From an uncultured Lentisphaeria bacterium (GTDB lineage: Bacteria > Verrucomicrobiota > Lentisphaeria > JABSQK01 > CAJWLW01), in the NCBI GenBank assembly GCA_913042885.1, contig CAJWLW010000257.1, positions 1 through 7,125 of the forward strand: a stretch of DNA of 7,125 bases, written 5' to 3'. Below, piece by piece: positions 5,401 through 7,125 of the stretch. Position numbers and translations under genes: made by a program. The notes below the pieces were generated by a model that saw only the letters and a list, made by a program, of their open reading frames with translations, was not told the origin of the DNA and did no database searches. The stretch's first letter is position 1, and every line of letters begins with the position of its first letter.

Positions 5401-7101
5401 ATGAACGACCAGTCTCCGACCATCACATACCTCACGACGTCGATCCTCATCACGCTGGTGCTGCATCTCTTGTTGTGGCAGGCTGCGGCGCGCATACAAA
5501 TGCGGCCGATAGAGAACGCCGAAACCGACAACGAGTCGGACAGGAAGCGCGTTCGGGTTGATACCCTCGATGTTCGTGATTTGCTGATGCAGCCGCCGTC
5601 AGAGCAGCAGAATGTCAAGATACGCCTGCTCAAGGAGCAGGAGCATCAGTTACAGAAGCTGTTCGAGAGCGAGGGCCTGATTACGCGGCCGAAGCCTAAG
5701 CTCAACGCCAGGCTCACCGGTCTGGGTGCTGACCTGTTGAAGGATGAAGCACGTGTCGAGTCGCGCTACCGCGGTCCGATCACATCGCCGCCGCCGGAGA
5801 TCCTGGCGATCCGCGCTGCCGACCTTCCCGTCCAGAGTCTGCTTACCGGTCGCCGGATGATTCCGGACGTCAAGCGTTATGTGCTGAGCGATCCGGTGGC
5901 ACCGTCGCTGGTGTCGCCGCATTCGGGCGGCGGCGTTGACAGCGAATCGGTCGAGTTGGGGATGCGTTTCGAGTTGCCGAGGCGACCGTTGCGCTCCTTT
6001 CCGCCGCCGGAAACGGAGGACCTGCCGATGGTGTCGATCGACGACACGCGCGACAGCATTACCGACCGTACAGCGGTGAACATCATCGACTCGATGCTGG
6101 ATGTCGAAGTTTCAGTGTACGAAGATCCGAAGCTTGGCGGTGGTTACTTCAAAGCGGTGATCAGCACGCGTGCCGGCAGTGAATCGCTCGAATCGATACC
6201 TCGCGATGTGTTGTTTCTGGTTGATTCCTCGGCCAGCATCACACCGCCGAAATTGCGGGAATTCCGCAAGGGCCTGGACCTGGCGCTGGATTATCTGGGT
6301 GCCGACGACCGGTTCAATGTCGTGGCCTTCCGCGACAAACCGGACCGTCTCTTCCCGGAGTTCAGAATTGCCGATGAAGACGCCATAGTCAAAGCCCGCA
6401 AGTTCCTCAGTCGCCTCCGTTCGAAAGGCAAGACCGACGTCTATGCCGGCCTGGCGCCATTCGTCAACTTCGCCCGTCCTGACTTGCGCCGGCCGTACCT
6501 GGTATTCCTGCTCAGCGACGGTCGTTCGACGACGGACAGTGCCCTGACCGACAACAAGTTCATCACCCAGATCATCCGGCATAACCAGGCGCGCGCCTGC
6601 GTTTTTTCGTTCAGCGCCGGCGAGGAGAGCAATCGTTTCCTGATGGATCTGTTGTCCTATAAAAACCGCGGGATGAGCTTGCACACCGAAAGTGTCACAG
6701 GTGCTGATGAGGCGTTGTCCGACTACATAGGCGGGCTGTCGGAGGTGCTGGTGTCCGATCTGCGCTGCCAGATCACCGGAAAGCTGCTGGACGACATCTA
6801 TCCGCGCGAGTTACCGCATCTCTTCCGCGGCTATCCGTTGACAGTATACGGTCGGTTTCCGAAAGGCGCCGACGAGATCGGCATACAGATTATAGGCTAC
6901 GACATCAACGGTGAGCGCGAGGAGCTGATCATCCGCCATTCGCTGAGCGAGGCTGAGCCGGCTGACTCGATTCTGGCAACACAATGGGCGGTTCAGAAGA
7001 TTTACTATCTGGTGAGCGAGCGTACCGTCCGCAACTCACCTGAGATTCAGGCGGAGATCGACGCGCTGGCGTCGCGCTACGGCATCGTCGTGCCGTATTG
7101 A
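5401..7101 (+). CDS. Membrane-anchored VWA-domain protein, ITIH-like C-terminus, function unknown
   Basis: A 566-residue protein I cannot name. Residues 9-26 (TYLTTSILITLVLHLLLW) form one hydrophobic helix, probably an uncleaved anchor with the rest outside the cytosol. Next comes a charged, possibly coiled stretch (41-92), then a Pro-rich, low-order linker to about 230. A VWA domain covers about 268-455. Its metal-ion-dependent adhesion site is intact: DSSAS at 275-279, Thr345 in GKTD, and Asp373 in LLSDG, so divalent-metal-dependent binding to a protein partner is plausible. After it, the segment DDIYPRELPHLFRGYPLTVYGRF (464-486) and a final YGIVVPY match what I know of the domain following VWA in inter-alpha-trypsin-inhibitor-heavy-chain-like bacterial proteins. 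I see no VIT domain before the VWA. The start is ATG 5401, with GGA 8 nt upstream (a weak site). An in-frame TTG at 5377 would add 8 residues. The gene is divergent from cca; its right-hand neighbour is outside the window. Confidence 0.85.
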   Translation: MNDQSPTITYLTTSILITLVLHLLLWQAAARIQMRPIENAETDNESDRKRVRVDTLDVRDLLMQPPSEQQNVKIRLLKEQEHQLQKLFESEGLITRPKPKLNARLTGLGADLLKDEARVESRYRGPITSPPPEILAIRAADLPVQSLLTGRRMIPDVKRYVLSDPVAPSLVSPHSGGGVDSESVELGMRFELPRRPLRSFPPPETEDLPMVSIDDTRDSITDRTAVNIIDSMLDVEVSVYEDPKLGGGYFKAVISTRAGSESLESIPRDVLFLVDSSASITPPKLREFRKGLDLALDYLGADDRFNVVAFRDKPDRLFPEFRIADEDAIVKARKFLSRLRSKGKTDVYAGLAPFVNFARPDLRRPYLVFLLSDGRSTTDSALTDNKFITQIIRHNQARACVFSFSAGEESNRFLMDLLSYKNRGMSLHTESVTGADEALSDYIGGLSEVLVSDLRCQITGKLLDDIYPRELPHLFRGYPLTVYGRFPKGADEIGIQIIGYDINGEREELIIRHSLSEAEPADSILATQWAVQKIYYLVSERTVRNSPEIQAEIDALASRYGIVVPY

Positions 7102-7125
7102 CCGTTACTCTTTCCAGCCCTCTTC

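Noticed and set aside
1..7125. CRISPR array, insertion sequence, tRNA, rRNA or defence system
   Set aside because: No spaced direct repeats, transposase motifs, cloverleaf or rRNA-like sequence was seen. All space is accounted for by five genes and short gaps.

Overview
The window carries five protein-coding genes on about 7.1 kb of fairly GC-rich DNA. All are ordinary bacterial chromosomal genes; no mobile element, CRISPR array, rRNA or tRNA is visible. The genome is that of a peptidoglycan-making bacterium (MurJ). The ribosomal protein bL28 carries a basic, glycine-containing insertion that I recall from the chlamydial protein. The CCA-adding enzyme and the NAD(P)HX repair enzyme are of a style I associate with Verrucomicrobia/Lentisphaerae/Kiritimatiellae-type bacteria. 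I therefore lean towards the PVC superphylum, but this is inference from remembered protein features, not a placement.

Layout: (1) 116-1651 (+) encodes the fused NAD(P)H-hydrate epimerase/dehydratase Nnr. (2) 1776-2069 (+) encodes bL28 (rpmB) as a stand-alone unit, with a TTGACA-type promoter upstream and a strong intrinsic terminator downstream. (3) Converging on it from the right are murJ (lipid II flippase, 2250-3863, -) and, upstream of that, cca (tRNA nucleotidyltransferase, 3856-5208, -). These two overlap by 8 bases (ATGTCTGA), so they are almost certainly one operon with coupled translation. (4) Diverging from cca, 5401-7101 (+) encodes a membrane-anchored von Willebrand A protein with an intact metal site and the post-VWA domain typical of inter-alpha-trypsin-inhibitor-like VWA proteins, but without a recognisable VIT domain. 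Its function is unknown.

The most interesting regulatory feature is between cca and the VWA gene. Two opposed sigma70-type promoters lie on top of each other, with -10 hexamers offset by one base and predicted start sites about 18 bp apart. The cca side has a leader of about 140 nt with a 9-bp hairpin, a TTG start codon, and a perfect 24-bp palindrome early in the coding sequence.

The functions are largely housekeeping: cofactor repair, ribosome, cell-wall export and tRNA maturation. They do not form one pathway. I see no clear novel multi-gene system. The points worth a second look are the VWA protein, the overlapping promoters and the apparent loss in MurJ of two charged cavity positions known from E. 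coli.
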